Source: Blastococcus sp. TF02-8 (GTDB taxonomy: Bacteria; Actinomycetota; Actinomycetes; Mycobacteriales; Geodermatophilaceae). From it: DNA of 64,000 nt. Position numbers and translations under genes: made by a program. Of this stretch, positions 49,648 to 57,882 are shown in pieces. The stretch lies in contig NZ_QOHK01000001.1 in NCBI RefSeq assembly GCF_003319175.1, positions 372,001 to 436,000 of the forward strand, in the 5' to 3' direction. The notes beneath the pieces were generated by a model. It saw only the letters and a program-made list of their open reading frames with translations, was not told where the DNA came from and did not search any database. Position 1 is the stretch's first letter, and each line of letters begins with the position of its first letter.

Positions 49648-51771
49648 ATGGCCCGTCCCGTTCCCGAGCGCCCGCTCCCCCGCACCGCCGTCGTCGGCGG
49701 TGGCGCCGCGGGCATCGCCGCGGTCAAGGCACTGCTGGAGGCGGACGTCCCCGTCGTCGGCTTCGAGCGGGCGGCCGAGCTCGGCGGGCTCTGGCGGATC
49801 GACGAGGGCACCGCGGCCTACGAGGGGCTGACCCTCAACACCAGCAAGCCGCGCACCCAGTTCGCCGACTTCCCCATGCCTGCGGAGTGGCCGGACTACC
49901 CGAGCCGCGCTCAGCTGGTCTCCTACCTGCAGGGCTACGCCGACCGGTTCGGCGTGACCGGCGCCTACCGCTTCGGGACGACGGTCGACGCCGCCCGCCG
50001 CGACGGCGCGGGCTGGACGATCACCGCCACCGGCCCCGACGGGACGACGACGGAGCGCTTCGACCACCTCGTCGTCGCCAACGGGCACAACACCGAGCCG
50101 AAGCTGCCCTCGCCGCCCTACCCGGGGCAGTTCGCCGGGGTGCAGGAGCACGCGCACGACTACCTCTCCCCCGCCCCCTACGCGGGCAAGCGGGTGCTCG
50201 TGGTCGGCACCGGCAACTCGGCGATGGACATCTCCGCCGAGCTGGTCGGCGTCGCCGACCGCGTGCTCCTGTCGGCCCGGCGGGGCGTGTGGATCGTGCC
50301 GAAGCGGCTGCTGGGCAAGCCCTCGGACCAGCTCAACGGCGCGCTCGCCGCACTGCTGCCGTGGAAGGTGCGGCAGGCCGTGTCGCAGACGATGCTGCGG
50401 TTCGCCGCCCCGCTGCCCGCCGGGCCGTCGCTGCCGCCCCCCGCGCAGGGCCTGCTGCAGGACCACCCGACGCTCAGCGACCGGGTGCCGGCGCTGGTCG
50501 CCCAGGGGAAGATCCTCGCCCGGCCCGGGATCAGCCGGTTCGCCGGCGAGCGGGTGGAGTTCTCCGACGGCACCTCCGACGAGGTCGACGTGATCATCTG
50601 GGCAACCGGCTACCGCGCCGTCGTCCCCTTCCTCGACGACGACGTCGTCGGCGACCCGTCCTGCCTGCTGCTGTACCGGCACGTCTTCCCGATCGAGGAC
50701 CGCTCGCACAGCTTCATCGGGCTCATGCAGTCGACCGGCTCGGCACTGCCCGTGGTCGAGGCCCAGTCCAGGCTCCTGGCCGCGCACCTGACCGGCCGCC
50801 ACCCGGTGCCGGAGCCTGCCGAGGCGCGGGTCGCCGCAGAGGCCGAGCTGGCCGCGGTACGTGCGCGCTGGGGCGACCGGCGCCCGCACATGCGGCTGGA
50901 CATCGACGCCTACCTGCGTCTGGTCGGCAGGGAGCTGGAGGAGGCGGGCAGCGAGGCCCTGGCCGGACGGCGGATCGTCGTCACCGGAGGTGCCGGTACG
51001 TTCGGCCGCGCGCTGGGCGCGCGGTTCACCGCACACGGGGCCTCGGTCCTGGGGCTGGACCTGGTGGCCCGGGACGACCTCCCCTTCCCGGTCCTCGCCT
51101 GCGACCTCACCTCGGCCGGGTCGGTGGCGGCATCGGTGGAGCAGGCCGTGGAACTGCTGGGCGGCATCGACGCGCTGGTGAACAACGCCGGCCGTGGTGG
51201 CCCGGCGCCGGCGGAGTTCGCGCCGGACGAGGAGGTGCACGCCCAGCTGGAGCTCAACCTGCTCGGAGCCTGGCGGGTGACCGCCGCGGCCATGCCGCAC
51301 CTGGAGGCCGCCCGCGGCCGGGTCGTGTTCATCGCCTCACGCATGGCCGTGCTGCCGCTCCCGCTGGCGGCCGCCTACGGGGTCTCGAAGCGGGCGCTGG
51401 CGGCCTACGCGGACGCGCTGCGGCTGGAGGTGGGCACGCACGTCGGCGTCACCACGGTCTACCCGAGCATGGTGCGCAGCCCCATCCACGACAGCACCCG
51501 GCGGGCAGGGCTCTCGCTGGACAAGGTCTCGCGGCCCGAGCCCCTGGCCGGGGTCGTCGACGCGGTGGAGAGGGCGCTGACCGCGGCGAAGGCTCCCCGC
51601 GACCTCGCGACGACGCGGCGAGGGCGTCTGGAGATGGCGGTGGCCCGGCACGCGCCGGCACTGGCCGACCGGATGGTGACGAGGACGGTCGCCCAGCGGG
51701 TGGCGGCCGGGGACTTCGCCGGTGCCCGCCTCGCCCGCGGCATCCTGCGGCGGCACGGCGGCCAGGCGTGA
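49648..51771 (+). CDS. Flavin monooxygenase-SDR fusion protein
   Basis: A 707-residue two-enzyme protein. Residues about 1-425 are a flavin-containing monooxygenase: TAVVGGGAAGIAAVKALLEADVPVVGFERAAELGGLWR binds FAD, VLVVGTGNSAMDISAELVG binds NADPH, and DVIIWATGYRAVVPFL is the ATGY motif. Residues about 440-707 are a classical SDR: RRIVVTGGAGTFGRALGARF, IDALVNNAGRGG, catalytic FIASRMAV and AYGVSKRAL. It follows GAAGGAGACGAACG. The downstream gene, overlapping by GTGA, is another SDR. The likely logic is sequential oxygenation and alcohol/ketone oxidoreduction of one lipophilic substrate; the substrate is unknown. Confidence 0.87.
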   Translation: MARPVPERPLPRTAVVGGGAAGIAAVKALLEADVPVVGFERAAELGGLWRIDEGTAAYEGLTLNTSKPRTQFADFPMPAEWPDYPSRAQLVSYLQGYADRFGVTGAYRFGTTVDAARRDGAGWTITATGPDGTTTERFDHLVVANGHNTEPKLPSPPYPGQFAGVQEHAHDYLSPAPYAGKRVLVVGTGNSAMDISAELVGVADRVLLSARRGVWIVPKRLLGKPSDQLNGALAALLPWKVRQAVSQTMLRFAAPLPAGPSLPPPAQGLLQDHPTLSDRVPALVAQGKILARPGISRFAGERVEFSDGTSDEVDVIIWATGYRAVVPFLDDDVVGDPSCLLLYRHVFPIEDRSHSFIGLMQSTGSALPVVEAQSRLLAAHLTGRHPVPEPAEARVAAEAELAAVRARWGDRRPHMRLDIDAYLRLVGRELEEAGSEALAGRRIVVTGGAGTFGRALGARFTAHGASVLGLDLVARDDLPFPVLACDLTSAGSVAASVEQAVELLGGIDALVNNAGRGGPAPAEFAPDEEVHAQLELNLLGAWRVTAAAMPHLEAARGRVVFIASRMAVLPLPLAAAYGVSKRALAAYADALRLEVGTHVGVTTVYPSMVRSPIHDSTRRAGLSLDKVSRPEPLAGVVDAVERALTAAKAPRDLATTRRGRLEMAVARHAPALADRMVTRTVAQRVAAGDFAGARLARGILRRHGGQA

Positions 51772-52508
51772 CCGACCGCCGCGTCGCCGTCGTCACCGGG
51801 GCGTCCAGCGGGATCGGGGCGGCCACGGCGCGAGCGCTCGCCGGCGACGGGTACCGCGTCGTGCTCGGTGCCCGTCGGCTGGACGCGCTGGAGGAGGTGG
51901 CCGCCTCGTGCGGCGGCGAGGCGCTGCCCCTGGACGTCACCGATCCGCGGTCGGTCACCGCCTTCGCGGCGCAGGTGCCGCGCTGCGACGTCCTGGTCAA
52001 CAACGCGGGCGGAGCGAAGGGCGCCGACCCGGTCGCCGACGCCGACGAGGACGCCTGGCGCTGGATGCACGAGACCAACGTGCTGGGCACGCTGCGGGTG
52101 ACCAAGGCGCTGCTGCCGAAGCTGGTGGCCTCCGGCGACGGGCTGGTGCTCAACGTCGGCTCGATCGCCGCACGCGAGCCCTACGCCGGTGGCGCCGGCT
52201 ACAACGCCGCGAAGCACGCGGTGGCGGCGCTGACCCGGGTGCTGCGGATCGAGCTGCTCGGCCGGCCGGTGCGCGTCACCGAGATCGATCCCGGCCTGGT
52301 GCGCACCGAGTTCTCGCTGGTGCGCTTCGACGGCGACGCCGAGCGCGCCGACGCCGTCTACCGGGGGATGACGCCGCTGACCGCCGACGACGTGGCCGAA
52401 TGCGTGCGCTGGGTGGCCTCGATGCCGGCGCACGTGAACGTCGACTCGATGCTGGTGCTGGCCCGCGACCAGGTGTCGGCGCAGGTGGTGCACCGGGACC
52501 CGAGCTGA
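51768..52508 (+). CDS. Short-chain dehydrogenase/reductase
   Basis: A 246-residue classical SDR of the YdfG/serine-dehydrogenase type. RVAVVTGASSGIGAATARALAGDGYRVVLGARR (an Arg pair after strand 2 favours NADP), CDVLVNNAGGAKGADPV, LNVGSIAAREPYAGGAGYNAAKHAV with the catalytic Ser, Tyr and Lys, and EIDPGLVRTEFSLVRF. The GTG start lies in the stop of the fusion gene (GTGA). It probably works on the same pathway as that fusion. Confidence 0.9.
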   Translation: MTDRRVAVVTGASSGIGAATARALAGDGYRVVLGARRLDALEEVAASCGGEALPLDVTDPRSVTAFAAQVPRCDVLVNNAGGAKGADPVADADEDAWRWMHETNVLGTLRVTKALLPKLVASGDGLVLNVGSIAAREPYAGGAGYNAAKHAVAALTRVLRIELLGRPVRVTEIDPGLVRTEFSLVRFDGDAERADAVYRGMTPLTADDVAECVRWVASMPAHVNVDSMLVLARDQVSAQVVHRDPS

Positions 52509-52535
52509 ACCGCTCCCAGCGACGACCGGCCGCGT

Positions 52536-52943
52536 TCAGGCGGGCGGCTGGTCCCCCGCGCCGTCGGGCCGCCGCTCGCCGGTGCGCACGAAGTCGCCCA
52601 CCGCCTCCTCCAGCCGGGCCCACGTGGAGCTCCACTCCACCAGCGGGTCGAGGACCCGCTCGAACACCGCCAGCTGCTGGTCGAAGGCGTCCAGCTGGGC
52701 GCGCACGGCGGCCATGGAGCTGCGCTGAGCCGTCACCATGTCCTTCACCGCCCGCAGCTGCGCCGCCGACATGGCCCCTGGCGGGCTCGGCAGGGCCGGC
52801 AGGTTCAGCTTCTGCGGGACCGCCCCGGCCAGCGACCGGGCGCGATCGCTGAACCCGCGGAGCTGGTTGACGAACTCGTCGATGGACCGGCCCACCAGAC
52901 CACCGTGCGCGGCGGAGCGGTCACCGTTGTCGCCCTCGGTCAT
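52536..52943 (-). CDS. Small helical hypothetical protein
   Basis: A 135-residue soluble protein. The middle (DEFVNQLRGFSDRARSLAGAVPQKLNLPALPSPPGAMSAAQLRAVKDMVTAQRSSMAAVRAQLDAFDQQLAVFERVLDPLVEWSSTWARLEEAVGDFV) is helical with a proline break, somewhat like the coiled-coil protein at 47008. No domain is recognised. The ATG follows AGGGGGAAGC. It is divergent from the GH3 lipoprotein. Confidence 0.65.
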   Translation of the reverse strand: MTEGDNGDRSAAHGGLVGRSIDEFVNQLRGFSDRARSLAGAVPQKLNLPALPSPPGAMSAAQLRAVKDMVTAQRSSMAAVRAQLDAFDQQLAVFERVLDPLVEWSSTWARLEEAVGDFVRTGERRPDGAGDQPPA

Positions 52944-53058
52944 GCTTCCCCCTTCGTCCGTCGCTGCCCCGACCTTAGGCAGGGCGACCCACGCATGCCA
53001 TCGCCGGACGCCGGGAACATCGGGAGCGGACCCCCTCCGACCTGCCCCTGGGAGAGCC

Positions 53059-54240
53059 GTGCACATCCGCGGTCCGCTGCTGCCCGCCCTCGCGTCCCTG
53101 ACGCTGGCCGTCACCCTCGCCGGATGCGGTTCCACGCAGACCCGGACCGCCTCGGCCACGGCGTCGGCGGCCTCGGAGCCGTCGTCCCCGCAGGCGACGC
53201 CGACGTCCGGCGACCGGGTCGACGCCGCCCTGCGCGGCATGGCGTTGCGCGAGCGCGTCGCGCAGCTGTTCGTCGCCGGCGTTCCGCTGGAGGACCTCGA
53301 CAGCGGCGACGCCGTCGTCCGCGAGGGGGTGGGCGGCGTCTTCCTGCACGGGCGGACCACCGCCCCGGCCGACGAGCTGGCCGCCCGCACGACCGCCTGG
53401 CAGGAGGCCGCGTCCGGGCCGGGGCTCTGGGTCGCCGCCGACCAGGAGGGCGGTCTGGTGCAGACCTTCAAGGGCCCCGGCTTCGAACGGCTGCCGACCG
53501 CCGTCGAGCAGGGCCGGCTGCCCGACCCCGCACTCCGGGCGCTGGGCGAGCGGCTCGGCGAGCAGCTGCATGCAGCAGGGCTCAACGTCAACCTGGCACC
53601 GGTGGCCGACGTGGTCCCGGCCGGCACCGAGTCGGGCAACGAACCGATCGGGTCGGTGGACCGGCAGTACGGCAGCACCGGGACCGACGTCGCCGACGCG
53701 GTCACCTCCCTCGCCGACGGGCTGGCCAGCCGGGGCGTCGTCCCCACCCTCAAGCACTTCCCGGGGCTGGGTCGCGTGCAGGCCAACACCGACACCAGCA
53801 CGACCGTGGTCGACCCGGTGACCGGCCCGGAGGACGAGCAGGTCGGTGCGTTCGCCGGGGCGTTGGGCCGCAGTTCCGCCGAGCCGTTCGTCATGATGTC
53901 CAGCGCGGTCTATCCGCAGCTCGACCCGGCCAACCAGGCCGCCTTCTCCCGTCCGGTCGTCACCGGGCTGCTCCGGGAGCGGCTGGGCTTCGACGGTGTC
54001 GTCATCTCCGACGACCTGGCCAACGCCGATGCCGTCGAGGACGTCCCGCCGGGCGAGCGGGCCGTCCGCTTCCTGGAGGCCGGGGGCACGCTGGTCCTCA
54101 CCGTGGACGGGGAGCCGGTGCCGGAGATGATCGATGCGGTGGCGACCCGCGCCGAGCAGGACCCGGCCTTCGCAGGCGTCGTCGACGACGCCGTGCGGAC
54201 CACCCTCACGGCGAAGGCCGAGGCCGGCCTCCTCGACTGA
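53059..54240 (+). CDS. Glycoside hydrolase family 3 lipoprotein (NagZ-like beta-N-acetylhexosaminidase)
   Basis: A 393-residue exported enzyme. The signal ends in TLAGC, a good lipobox with Cys at about 23, followed by a Ser/Thr-rich linker. The GH3 barrel (about 60-393) has LWVAADQEGGLVQTF, NVNLAPVADVVP, TLKHFPGLGRVQANTDTSTTVV (the KHFPG-D/N loop of bacterial NagZ) and FDGVVISDDLANADAV, whose second Asp aligns with the nucleophile. It should release N-acetylglucosamine from wall or chitin fragments at the outer face of the membrane. The GTG at 53059 sits after GGGAGA. Confidence 0.87.
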   Translation: MHIRGPLLPALASLTLAVTLAGCGSTQTRTASATASAASEPSSPQATPTSGDRVDAALRGMALRERVAQLFVAGVPLEDLDSGDAVVREGVGGVFLHGRTTAPADELAARTTAWQEAASGPGLWVAADQEGGLVQTFKGPGFERLPTAVEQGRLPDPALRALGERLGEQLHAAGLNVNLAPVADVVPAGTESGNEPIGSVDRQYGSTGTDVADAVTSLADGLASRGVVPTLKHFPGLGRVQANTDTSTTVVDPVTGPEDEQVGAFAGALGRSSAEPFVMMSSAVYPQLDPANQAAFSRPVVTGLLRERLGFDGVVISDDLANADAVEDVPPGERAVRFLEAGGTLVLTVDGEPVPEMIDAVATRAEQDPAFAGVVDDAVRTTLTAKAEAGLLD

Positions 54241-54241
54241 C

Positions 54242-54976
54242 TCAGCCGCCGGTGAGCTCGCGCAGCCGCTCGGCGTTGCGGACGGCGTGGCCGTGGCCGT
54301 CGTTGTTGAAGTACACGAAGACCTCGCGCCCGTCCGCCCGCCACTCCCCCACCCGGTCGGCCCACCAGCGCAGGTCGTCCTCGGAGTAGGAGCCGGCGTA
54401 GAGGTGCTGGTCATCCGGCCCGTGCAGGCGGACGTAGACCAACGGTGCGGTCGCGCGCAGCACGCACGGCAGGCCGGCGCCGCTCATGACGCAGTACGCC
54501 GCACCGTGGCGTTCGAGGAGGGCGAAGACGTCGTCGTGGTGCCAGCTGGGATGGCGGAACTCGACCGCCACCCGCATCCAGGACGGCAGCCGGTCCAGCA
54601 CGTAGGCCAGCCGGACGTCGTCCCGCTGGTGCGCGGGGTGCAGTTGCAGGAGCAGGACCGCGCGGCGGTCACCGAGCTCGTGCCAGGCCGAGGCCATGCG
54701 GGCGATCCACGCCTCCGGCGCGTACAGCTTCTTGGCGTGCGTGAGCCCGCGGGGCGCCTTCACAGACAGCTGGAACCCCTGCGGCAGGCGCCGCCGCCAG
54801 CTCGCGAACGAGGCGTCCCGGGGCCAGCGGTAGAAGCTCGCGTTGAGCTCGACGGTGCCGAAGCGCCGCACGTAGTGCTCGAGCCGGTTCCGAGCCGGCG
54901 TACCGGCCGGGAACAGCACGCCGTCCCAGTGGTCGTAGCTCCACCCCGACGTCCCGACGTGCACCCCGGACGACAT
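54242..54976 (-). CDS. DUF72 family protein (YecE-like)
   Basis: A 244-residue TIM-barrel protein of the DUF72 family. Recognisable parts are VHVGTSGWSYDHWDGVLFP (4-22), ASFYRWPRDASFASWRRRLPQGFQLSVKAPRGLTHAKKL, LLQLHPAHQRDD, VAVEFRHPSWHHDDVFALLERHGAAYC and YVRLHGPDDQHLYAGSYSEDDL. The function of the family is not established; some members sit near metal or DNA-repair genes. The ATG at 54976 was chosen; the ORF reads upstream through the tandem repeats, which are probably untranslated. Confidence 0.85.
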   Translation of the reverse strand: MSSGVHVGTSGWSYDHWDGVLFPAGTPARNRLEHYVRRFGTVELNASFYRWPRDASFASWRRRLPQGFQLSVKAPRGLTHAKKLYAPEAWIARMASAWHELGDRRAVLLLQLHPAHQRDDVRLAYVLDRLPSWMRVAVEFRHPSWHHDDVFALLERHGAAYCVMSGAGLPCVLRATAPLVYVRLHGPDDQHLYAGSYSEDDLRWWADRVGEWRADGREVFVYFNNDGHGHAVRNAERLRELTGG

Positions 54977-54979
54977 GCT

Positions 54980-55089
54980 GGAACGGCCCCCTGGTGACGG
55001 GACGGAACCGGCCCCCGGTAACCGGATGGAACGGCCGCCGGTAACCGGATGGAATCGGCCCCCGGTGACCAGATGGAACGGCCCCGTCC
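54980..55089. repeat. Imperfect 23-24 bp tandem repeat, about 4.5 copies
   Basis: Units beginning GGAACGGCC or GGAATCGGCC start at 54980, 55004, 55028, 55051 and 55075 and share the core CCGGTRACCRGAT. They lie directly upstream of the DUF72 start and merge with the terminator of the lytic transglycosylase gene. Units differ at several positions, so this is an old array; spacing is uniform without unique spacers, unlike CRISPR. Confidence 0.85.
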
Positions 55090-55130
55090 AGAGGCTCACC
55101 CTGAGCGTGCGAAGGGTGAGGAGGACGGGG
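55082..55130 (-). terminator. Large two-part hairpin after the lytic transglycosylase
   Basis: Outer stem CCCCGTCC/GGACGGGG (8 bp) and inner stem CTCACCCT/AGGGTGAG (8 bp) with a 10-base loop. It begins six bases past the stop codon on the minus strand. The inner part resembles a REP-like palindrome common in several bacterial groups. Confidence 0.7.
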
Positions 55131-55135
55131 TCCTT

Positions 55136-55912
55136 CTAGTACCAGCCGGTGGACTGGCTGTGCGACCACGCGCCGCACGGGGAGCCGTAGCGGCTGTCGA
55201 TGTAGATCAGCCCGGCGTCGATCTGCCGGTAGCCGTCGGAGGTCTTGGCGATCCCGGTGCTCTTCCACGTCGAGTCGAGGAACTGCGGGATGCCGTAGGC
55301 GGTGCTCGACGGGTTCTGCGCGTTGGGGTTCCAGCCGCTCTCCTTGCCCCAGAGGTTCTCGAGGCAGCGGAACTCCGAGCCGCTCCCGCCGAGCTTGCTC
55401 ATCGCGTAGTCCTGGTAGGAACCGGCGGCGGCGACCGGAGCGCTCGTGCCGCGCCCCGGCCGGGCGGCGGCGGCGGCCTCGGCGGCCTCGGCGGCCTTCG
55501 CAGCCTCGGCTCGGGCGGCCTCCTCCTCGGCGGCCTTGCGGGCGGCCTCCTCGGCGGCGCGGCGGTCCAGCTCGGCCTGGTCGGCGGCGGCCTGCGCCTG
55601 AGCGGCGGCGTCCTGGTCGGCCTGCCGCTCGCTGCGGCTGGCGGCCAACTGGCCCAGCGAGTCGACGGCGGTCGCGGGGTCCTCCGCGGCGGGGGCCTGC
55701 TCGGTGATGCCCAGCTGCTCGGCGACGCTGACCGAGGCCAGCTGCGGCTCCGCCTGGGCGGCCGGCTCGTTGGCCGTGATGACGTTGACCATGAGACCGC
55801 CGGCCGCGGCGACCGCGAGCAGGAGCGCCGGGCGGCGGGCCTGCAGCCGGGACCGGCGGTTGCCGGTGGTCGGGCGCACGGCACGGGTCAGGGAGGTGTG
55901 ACGAAGGTTCAT
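55136..55912 (-). CDS. Secreted lytic transglycosylase (SLT/Rpf-like), riboswitch controlled
   Basis: A 258-residue exported wall hydrolase. Residues about 1-55 contain a basic start and a hydrophobic helix (ALLLAVAAAGGLMVNVITA) cut near EPAAQA. A long Ala/Glu/Arg-rich coil follows (about 85-150). The C-terminal domain (about 165-258) is a lytic transglycosylase-like fold: CLENLWGKESGWNPNAQNPSSTAYGIPQFLDSTWKSTG holds the catalytic Glu in KESGWN, and DAGLIYIDSRYGSPCGAWSHSQ ends it with two Cys that can pair. A c-di-AMP riboswitch upstream is the usual partner of such genes in actinobacteria. The start codon has a poor ribosome site. Confidence 0.87.
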   Translation of the reverse strand: MNLRHTSLTRAVRPTTGNRRSRLQARRPALLLAVAAAGGLMVNVITANEPAAQAEPQLASVSVAEQLGITEQAPAAEDPATAVDSLGQLAASRSERQADQDAAAQAQAAADQAELDRRAAEEAARKAAEEEAARAEAAKAAEAAEAAAAARPGRGTSAPVAAAGSYQDYAMSKLGGSGSEFRCLENLWGKESGWNPNAQNPSSTAYGIPQFLDSTWKSTGIAKTSDGYRQIDAGLIYIDSRYGSPCGAWSHSQSTGWY

Positions 55913-56019
55913 GAGAGGGGAACTGCTCCAGGTGCAGGCGCGGCGGTCCGGCCGATGCGGCGGGACGGCTGCGAAGTGGTCGAGTGGCAGCGGGGGCGGG
56001 CGGCGGTGCGCCCGGGCGC

Positions 56020-56094
56020 TCAGCGCGGGGAAGGCGCGCGCGAGGCTCCGTACCGGCTGCGGTTCCGTGCAAGGTGGGCCCGCAGGCTCGCCAT
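56020..56094 (-). CDS. Possible 24-codon uORF in the riboswitch leader
   Basis: ATG at 56094 lies about ten bases after GGAG in the sequence following the riboswitch; the ORF encodes a basic peptide (MASLRAHLARNRSRYGASRAPSPR is 24 residues in length, Arg-rich) and stops at 56020, about 108 bases before the transglycosylase start. It may couple riboswitch output to translation or be accidental. Confidence 0.3.
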   Translation of the reverse strand: MASLRAHLARNRSRYGASRAPSPR

Positions 56095-56121
56095 GCGGCG
56101 GTACTCCGTTTCTCCTGTCCG

Positions 56122-56264
56122 GCCGCCTACCGAGTTAGCTGACGGATTCGGGCTCAGAAGTAGCCCTACCCGTGCCCGGCTGGCGCCCGGCACAGGATTC
56201 ACCCCAGTACTGCGGTGGGTCCCCGGCTCCCCCGCGGCACGACGGCAGCGGGCGATTCGGCGGC
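56122..56264 (-). promoter_or_regulatory. c-di-AMP (ydaO-yuaA) riboswitch
   Basis: On the minus strand the conserved landmarks appear in order: P1 5' arm GCCGCC with CGAATC, then GGGGAGCCGGGGACC, GGGGTGAATCC, GGGTAGGGCTA, and the 3' block CCGAATCCGTCAGCTAACTC followed by GGTAGGCGGC. The P1 arms GCCGCC (56264-56259) and GGCGGC (56127-56122) pair. It sits upstream of the lytic transglycosylase gene. In known cases c-di-AMP binding turns expression off and links wall turnover to osmotic state. Confidence 0.9.
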
Positions 56265-56390
56265 GCCCGGTGGACCTCCCCGGGATGGGGAGTGGTGGAC
56301 CGGCCGGGCCCAGCCACGGTAACCACCGTTATCCGTTCGTGACAATCCCCCGGGCAGAACTACCGGACTGTGAGACGAGTCGCGTCGGGT

Positions 56391-57029
56391 TCAGGGCAGC
56401 GTCCAGACAGTGGTGCGCCGGACGTCGGGACCCTCGGTGTCGCGCACGTCGTAGGCGGCCAGTGACCGCAGCCGGTCCTCGGGCAGGTAGACCCGCCCCG
56501 GGTCCCCGATCAGCACCTCCGCCCCGCGGGCGCGGGCGGCCTCGAGGAAGGGCAGCACGCGCCCGGTCATCTCCCGGTCGTAGCAGACGTCGCCGGCCAC
56601 GACGAGCGCCACCGCGGGCGGTTCCCCGCCCAGGACGTCCCCGACCGGCGTGATCCCCTCGGCGCCGTTGCGCTCGGCGTTCACCGTGATCGCGGTCAGC
56701 GCGAACGGGTCGATGTCGCTGGCCAGCACGCCGGACGCCCCGGCGAGCACCGCGGCCACGGCGACCAGTCCGCTGCCGGCACCGAGATCGAGCACCTGCT
56801 TGCCCGCCACCAGCTCCCGGTTGTCCAGCAGGTAGCGGGCGAGCGCCTGCCCGCCCGGCCATGCCGCGGCCCAGAACGGCGGATCGGTCGAGGTGCGCCC
56901 CTGCTCGGTCTCCATCGCCTCCCACAGGGCGACGACGTCGGCCGCGATCAGCAGCTCCACCTCGGGCACCAGCTCCGGGCGGACCGGGCGGGTGTGGGCG
57001 CGGATGAACTCCGGGGGGACGGCGGGCAC
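56391..57029 (-). CDS. Class I SAM-dependent methyltransferase (ETFB-lysine methyltransferase-like)
   Basis: A 212-residue methyltransferase. PFWAAAWPGGQALARYLLDN (about 52-71) is the pre-motif typical of the METTL20/nicotinamide-methyltransferase-like group, then VLDLGAGSGLVAVAAVLAG is motif I (SAM binding), SDIDPFALTAITVNAERNG motif II, and VVAGDVCYDREMT motif IV. In related proteins the target is lysine of the electron-transfer flavoprotein beta subunit; assignment here is by resemblance. GTG start with CAGACT six bases upstream suggests its own leaderless transcript, although the SDR gene stops only four bases before. Confidence 0.78.
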   Translation of the reverse strand: MPAVPPEFIRAHTRPVRPELVPEVELLIAADVVALWEAMETEQGRTSTDPPFWAAAWPGGQALARYLLDNRELVAGKQVLDLGAGSGLVAVAAVLAGASGVLASDIDPFALTAITVNAERNGAEGITPVGDVLGGEPPAVALVVAGDVCYDREMTGRVLPFLEAARARGAEVLIGDPGRVYLPEDRLRSLAAYDVRDTEGPDVRRTTVWTLP

Positions 57030-57033
57030 GCGG

Positions 57034-57882
57034 TCAGTCTGCGCGGCGACCCGCCGCCGAGCCGCCGGCACCCCGGGCGATCAGCCCCCAGTACCGGCCG
57101 GGCATCAGCCGCACGAGCACGTCGGGCACCTTGGCGCTCCAGCCGATGAGCAGGCGCGGCCGGCGCTTCTGGATCGCCTCGACGATCTGCGCCGCGGCGT
57201 CCGCCGGGGGCATCCGCAGCAGCTTGGCGAACTGCTTGCGCCCCTCCTCGTACTCCTCGACCGACACCCCGGAGCCGGTGCGTGCGGTCTCGGCGATACG
57301 GGTGCGGATGCCGCCCGGGTGGACCACGGTGACGCCGACGCCGTCCTGGGCGAGCTCGTGCCGCAGCGACTCGCTGAACCCGCGGACGGCGAACTTGCTC
57401 GCCGAGTACGCCGCCTGCCCGGCCGGCGCGAAGATGCCGAAGACGCTGGAGACGTTGACGACGTGCGAGCCCCGGTTCTTCTTGAGCACCGGGAGCATCG
57501 CGTGGGTGAGCCGGACGACGGCGGAGAAGTTGATCGCCATCACCCAGTCGAACTCCTCGAGGGTGACCTGGTCGAAGCGCCCGCCCAGCGCCACGCCGGC
57601 GTTGTTCACCAGCAGCGTCGTCTCCGGGTGCTCGGCGACCAGGGTCTCGGCGAGCACCGAGGTGGCCTTCTCGTCGGAGAGGTCGACGACGTGCGTGGCG
57701 ACCCGCAGCGCCGGGTGCTGACCACGGATCCGGCCCGCCACGGCGTCGAGCCGCTCGGCGTCCCGGTCGACCAGCACCAGGTGGCTCCCCCGCCGGGCCA
57801 GGTCGATCGCGAGCGCCTCCCCGATGCCGCTGGCCGCCCCGGTGACGACGGCGGTGCCGCCCGCGAACCGGTACTCCTCCAT
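57034..57882 (-). CDS. Short-chain dehydrogenase partner of the EthA-like monooxygenase
   Basis: A 282-residue SDR. GGTAVVTGAASGIGEALAIDLARRGSHLVLVDRD binds the nucleotide (Asp after strand 2 favours NAD), TTLLVNNAGVALGG, VVNVSSVFGIFAPAGQAAYSASKFAVRGF holds the catalytic Ser, Tyr and Lys. The last about 40 residues are a basic, aromatic tail (SAKVPDVLVRLMPGRYWGLIARG) that may touch membranes. Its ATG shares a base with the stop of the monooxygenase (TGATG), so the two are translationally coupled and probably act on one substrate. Confidence 0.9.
   Translation of the reverse strand: MEEYRFAGGTAVVTGAASGIGEALAIDLARRGSHLVLVDRDAERLDAVAGRIRGQHPALRVATHVVDLSDEKATSVLAETLVAEHPETTLLVNNAGVALGGRFDQVTLEEFDWVMAINFSAVVRLTHAMLPVLKKNRGSHVVNVSSVFGIFAPAGQAAYSASKFAVRGFSESLRHELAQDGVGVTVVHPGGIRTRIAETARTGSGVSVEEYEEGRKQFAKLLRMPPADAAAQIVEAIQKRRPRLLIGWSAKVPDVLVRLMPGRYWGLIARGAGGSAAGRRAD

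Noticed and set aside
54980-55089. Possible CRISPR array
   Set aside because: The repeats are contiguous 23-24 bp units without unique spacers, and no cas gene is present.
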